From positions 61,155 through 125,154 of the forward strand of contig WBMW01004821.1 in NCBI GenBank assembly GCA_013396635.1: a stretch of 64,000 nucleotides of DNA, read 5' to 3'. Position 1 is the first letter of the stretch, and every line of letters begins with the position of its first letter. The notes below the pieces were generated by a model, which saw only the letters and a list, made by a program, of their open reading frames with translations, ran no database searches and was not told the DNA's origin. The stretch comes from Penelope pileata. Lineage: Eukaryota > Chordata > Aves > Galliformes > Cracidae. Shown one piece after another: positions 60,350 through 64,000 of this stretch. The position numbers and the translations under genes were made by a program.

Positions 60350-61345
60350 ACTGTTGAGGTGACAGCTGGTGATCAGTCATGAGTGGTGTTTGCCAGGGGT
60401 CCGTATAGGGACCTGTCCTGTTTAATGTCTTTATTGATGATCTGGATGAAGGAATTGAGTGCATCCTCAGTAAGTCTGCAGATGACACCGAATTTCAGGG
60501 AAGTGTTCAACTGCCTCAGGGTAGTAAGGCTCTATAGAGGGATCTGGACAGGCTAGATCGATGGGCTGAGGCCAATGGGATGAGGTTCAACAAGACCAAG
60601 TGTCAGGTCACAACAACCCCATGCAACACTATAGGCTTGGGGTAGAATGGCTAGAAGACTGTGCTGAGGAAAAGGACCTAGGGGTGTTGGCTGACGCTTG
60701 GCTTAGCATGAGCCAGTAGTGTGCCCATGTGGTCAAGAAGGCCAACAGCAATTGTCTTGTATCAGAAATAGTGTAGCCTACAGAACCAGGGAGGTGATCA
60801 TTCCATTGTACTCATCCATAGTGAGGCCGCACCTTGAGTACTGTGTTAAATTTCGGGCCCCTCACTACAATAAAGGCATTGAGGCCCTGGAGTGTGTCCA
60901 GAGAAGGATAATGAAACTAGAGAAGGGTCTGGAGCACAAGTTTTATAAGAAGCAGTTGAGTGAACTGGGATTGTTTAGTCTGGAGAAGAGGAGACTGAGG
61001 GGAGACATTATTGCTCTCTACAGCTACCTGAAAGGAGGTTGCAAGGTAGAGGTCAGCCTCTTCTCCAAGGTGACTAGTGATACGACAAGAGGGAATGGCC
61101 TCGAATTGCATCAGAGGAGGTTGGATGTTAGGAAAAACTTCTCTGAAAGAGTGGTCAGGCACTGGAACAGGCTGCCCAGGGAGGTGGTTGAGTCACCATC
61201 CCTAGAGGTGTCCAAGAATCATGTTGATGTGGTGCTTAGGGACATGGTTTAGTGGGCAATATTTGTGTTCAGTGGGGAGTTGGACTAGATAACCTTGGAG
61301 GCCATTTCCAACCTTAGTGATTCTATGATTCTATTCTATGGTTCT
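60350..61345 (+). mobile_element. CR1 LINE, about 1 kb, 5'-truncated
   Basis: Starts near the GVCQGSV(R)GPVLFNVFIDDLDE-like segment. The FADD box is altered to SADD near 60474. The 177-codon frame 60719-61252 covers NSVAYRTREVIIPLYSSIV, PHLEYCVKFRAPHYNK, GLFSLEKRRLRGDIIALYSY and HWNRLPREVVESPS, the ORF2 C-terminus. The copy ends TTCTATGATTCTATTCTATG. Earlier parts have stops, so it is inactive. Confidence 0.94.
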
Positions 61346-62197
61346 GTTTCTGTTTGACCACTTTCTGCTGGGCAGAGATGGTCTTTTAAGCTGGGCTGGT
61401 GAGTGACTAGAATATCTACATCTGGAAGGAGTTCAAGTCTGAGCTATCAATTTGACAAGAGGCCGAAGACCCAGGCATGGATACCACCCAGACTTCGAAC
61501 CTGTGCTGGTATTTGAGAGATTCATGATTGGTCTATTTGTGAGCTTAGAAAGAGAGGTAGTATGTATGTTCATTGGTAATCTTCAATCTTAACAGCTAGA
61601 GAAGAGGAAAATGTACATCTGTTTTTTTTACATTTGTATTCTTTTTGTGTTTATGTGGTGCAGGGAAGGATGTTGATCTCCATGCTAATCCCTGTGGGCC
61701 CTGTGCCTGTATTGTGTATGTGTGTTTGTGTGCATGTGTATGCACCTACTGAGAATACACTTAGTCTTACTAGACCTTTAAAAAGAAACAGGAACATCCT
61801 TGGACTGAAAGCCCACTGGATTCAGCTTCCCATGTGAATAACTCTGTGTCTCCTGGGACTACATTTCCGTATCTCTTCCTCCCTTTAATACAAGTGATTT
61901 TACACACATATACTTACATAATGTAGATTCACAAAAACAAACAAACTAGACAGACGTATTTTAATTTATTTTCTTTTTAAATGGTGATAGCTTACAGGTG
62001 TTCCAGTCAGTAACTAGAGCTTAATAATACAGACAATTTAAGAAAAGAAAATAAATAATCCCTTCTAAAATTAAAAAAACAGAATTAATGAGGAATAATA
62101 GGTGAACACAACATGATAACGTAATACTTATGAGCAGCATACTAAGATGTATCCTTCTCTCCAACACACCCTTATTTCCTATGTTCAATTCTTTTAG
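61346..62197 (+). other. EYS: EYS intron 5, last part
   Basis: Non-coding, ending in TTCAATTCTTTTAG, the acceptor of the next EYS exon. A TG-rich patch at about 61650-61745 is the only structure noted. Confidence 0.7.
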
Positions 62198-62391
62198 GTC
62201 CTTTTTGTGAGGAACCTGGTGATCCTTGTGCATCTCAGCCATGCCTGAATAGGGGCATATGTCAATATAATCAGTCTGGATATATTTGTGACTGTCCAGC
62301 AGGTTTTCTTGGTCACAACTGTGAAATCGATATCAACGAGTGTTCTTCAAGGCCGTGTCAGAACAGAGGTACATGTATCGATTTGTCAAAT
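62198..62391 (+). CDS. EYS: EYS coding exon (human exon 6 equivalent): EGF4 and first half of EGF5
   Basis: The exon is 194 bases, entering in phase 1 and leaving in phase 0 (codons 287-351), with acceptor CTTTTAG and donor AAT|GTAAGT. Pro288-Phe-Cys290 closes EGF3. EGF4 has all six cysteines in order (C297, C302, C308, C317, C319, C328). EGF5 starts with DINEC (residues 331-335), the calcium-binding signature, followed by C340 and C346. The length matches my memory of human c.863-1056. In human EYS, as I recall it, the fourth EGF is irregular and lacks several of these cysteines, so the bird form looks closer to the ancestral one. There is no stop or frameshift. Confidence 0.96.
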
Positions 62392-63537
62392 GTAAGTATA
62401 AACTTCAGAGACTTGTATTTGAACACAGTGCCAAACAATTCAATTCTAACTTAAGATGAGGTTTACATGTGTCATAAAGAAATATTTTATTATATGCACG
62501 TGTCATGCTTGTAACATTTCTGTGGTTACAAAGCCAGAATTTCACATTTTTGAAGTTGAGTTGTTTGGAGATCACTTAAGAAACTAACAACATTTTTTTT
62601 TGTTGTTTGTTTGTTTGTTTGTTTAGTTTTGTTTTGGTAAAATAAATTCATGTACACTCACCAAGGCTTGACAACAGAGACATATCTGGTAATATTTCAA
62701 ACTGCATTGTTGGTTTTCTTTCATTAGCATGACTGTTGTAAATAGCGGTGTTTACAGAGAAGAAAAATAGTGAAAGAGGAGTTCAAAAGCTCAGTTAACA
62801 TATACCAGTGATGTCTGCTCTTTCACAAGAGAAAAAGAGATGTCTAAGTTGCTAAAAAATTAGATGGATTTCTAAATTTTGCAAATTGCAACATTCACTG
62901 GAGGAATAAACCCCCGTATACTTTACTTTGTGACACGCTGTGGCCTGTGAAGGGCATTATATTATACAGAAAAATAAGAATGACAGTATCAGATATAATA
63001 AGTGTTTTGTCGTAGAATAACTTCATGTTCTTGCTGTGTAAATTACTGATTGAAGTAACTGGGAAATATCTTTCACCATCATAAAAGCATATTCTCTGTG
63101 CTTCAGATAGGGAGGAAAAAGGATACAAATCATTTTCTTTCCTTCTGTAGTTAGTGAATATACTTGATAGTTATTGAATACTTGATATCTGATGTACCTC
63201 TTGCACTGTTACTGTTTGATAGAGACTTTCACACTGAAAAAAATTTAGGAATGATGAAAAAGAAATTATGAAACTCCTTCGCAATGACAGACATTTATAG
63301 CTGGTATATTTCCACTTAATAATCCCAACTCTATTATAGGTTGTACTAGAAGGCCTGTTCTGCTTGTCCTAAATTATGTTTGAAACCTATTTGGATCTAG
63401 AACTGTTTTTTGTTATGTATTTTTAGACTGCTTACTATGTTGTTTTTAGTGTCTCTATAATAATGGAAGCAAATACTAATTTCCACATTGCCTGGAGTAC
63501 AATGAATAATTACTAGAAAATTCATTTTTTTCTATAG
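62392..63537 (+). other. EYS: EYS intron 6
   Basis: GTAAGT to TCTATAG, 1146 bases, phase 0. A short TTTG array stands at about 62600-62626. No repeats of CR1 type recognised. Confidence 0.88.
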
Positions 63538-63665
63538 GATGTAGCATGTAGCTGTCTGCCTTTATTCACTGGCAAGTTCTGTGAAAGAATACTGAATCCT
63601 TGTGAATTATTGCCTTGCTTAAATAATACAACCTGTGTAGCTCAACAGCAGAACTATGCATGCCG
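63538..63665 (+). CDS. EYS: EYS coding exon (human exon 7 equivalent): end of EGF5 and start of EGF6
   Basis: The exon is 128 bases, entering in phase 0 and leaving in phase 2, with acceptor TTTTCTATAG and donor CG|GTAAGA. C355, C357 and C366 complete EGF5 with the usual C-x-C and a G-x-F-C end. EGF6 opens with C373, C378 and C384, followed by C393 as the last full cysteine codon. One N-glycosylation sequon (NTT) lies in EGF6. The length and phase agree with human exon 7 as I remember it (c.1057-1184), although the residues are less conserved here than in exon 5. The gene continues beyond the window. Confidence 0.94.
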
Positions 63666-64000
63666 GTAAGAGTAGAAATTAATTTGTTTTAGTACTTCAT
63701 TGGATCACTTGATGCCATTGATTGCAGAAAAAAGACATTGTCAGTTGCAGAGAGTGCAGAAGAATAAAACTCATTTTAACAAATGTTTTTTTTTTTTTTT
63801 TTGGTGGTCTACTATGCAACAGTTCTTGAAAAATCCTGAAGTGGTAAAAACAATTTCAAGCACTTAAAGAGCTATAAATTGCTTAATCATTAATTCTGTA
63901 AGATGAAATATATAAATCCGGACACATTGAGAACAAGTGAGACAGTTAAATTGCAGATACTGCTCCCATTTAAGGGGTTTGATGTTTATCTTATGTTTCT
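63666..64000 (+). other. EYS: EYS intron 7, first 335 bases
   Basis: Starts GTAAGA. Contains a T-run at about 63786-63802. It runs off the window. Confidence 0.85.

Noticed and set aside
60719..61252. 177-codon open frame
   Set aside because: It is the C-terminal part of CR1 ORF2, not a host gene.
7121..62197. A missed EYS exon inside intron 5
   Set aside because: The phase and protein join from 7120 to 62198 are seamless, and the lengths agree with consecutive human exons 5 and 6, so no exon is needed.
1..64000. CRISPR arrays, operons, tRNA or rRNA genes
   Set aside because: The window is vertebrate nuclear intron; no array of spaced repeats and no cloverleaf or rRNA word was seen.

Overview
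The window is vertebrate nuclear DNA, almost certainly from a bird. It is AT-rich and intron-dominated. It is full of CR1 (chicken repeat 1) LINE fragments of several ages with the CR1 3' end (short repeats of the ATTCTATG type), and it carries three copies of one LTR family whose best-preserved copy is flanked by a 5-bp target-site duplication, as in avian ERVL-type elements. The copies are not typical of a mammal. Species cannot be named from the sequence alone.

The only host gene I can support is the 5' coding part of EYS (eyes shut homolog, the RP25 retinitis pigmentosa gene in humans), on the + strand. Four consecutive coding exons are visible: 4255-4999 (start codon, signal peptide, N-terminal region, EGF1 and most of EGF2), 7007-7120 (EGF3), 62198-62391 (EGF4 and the start of a calcium-binding EGF5) and 63538-63665 (rest of EGF5 and the start of EGF6). 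Each has a consensus acceptor and donor, and the reading frame stays open across every junction. The exons encode 393 codons plus two bases, and the gene runs off the right edge. The lengths 114, 194 and 128 agree with what I remember of human coding exons 5-7. Intron 5 alone is about 55 kb.

Region by region: 1-3006 CR1 fragments including a clean CR1-in-CR1 nest; 3007-4150 upstream intron; 4151-7120 EYS exons 4 and 5; 8.5-9.3 kb a CR1 tail and a solo LTR; 10.3-12.96 kb a decayed endogenous retrovirus (LTR-like leader, gag-like and pol remnants, reverse-transcriptase active site broken); 12.95-13.3 kb an unexplained protein-like antisense reading frame; 14.07-15.39 kb a rearranged CR1 followed by a decayed tandem repeat rich in telomere-like TTAGGG words; 17.9-21.2 kb two LTRs in opposite orientation, one inside a CR1; 23.2-24.3, 27.1-30.2, 34.9-35.7, 44.4-45.3, 47.4-47.8, 53.6-56.3 and 60.35-61.35 kb further CR1 copies; 50.0-50.2 kb a long polypyrimidine tract. 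The rest of intron 5 looks unique and non-coding.

Two places deserve caution as assembly problems: a 178-base N gap at 54342-54519 inside a young CR1, and a 500-bp direct duplication (55081-55580 and 55760-56259, no differences seen by eye) whose second copy starts right after a single N. I saw no CRISPR, operon, tRNA or rRNA, and no new gene system. The most interesting items are the bird EYS N-terminus with its overlapping upstream reading frame and regular EGF4/EGF5, the dated nest of mobile elements, the unknown reading frame at 12951-13300 and the telomere-like tandem repeat.
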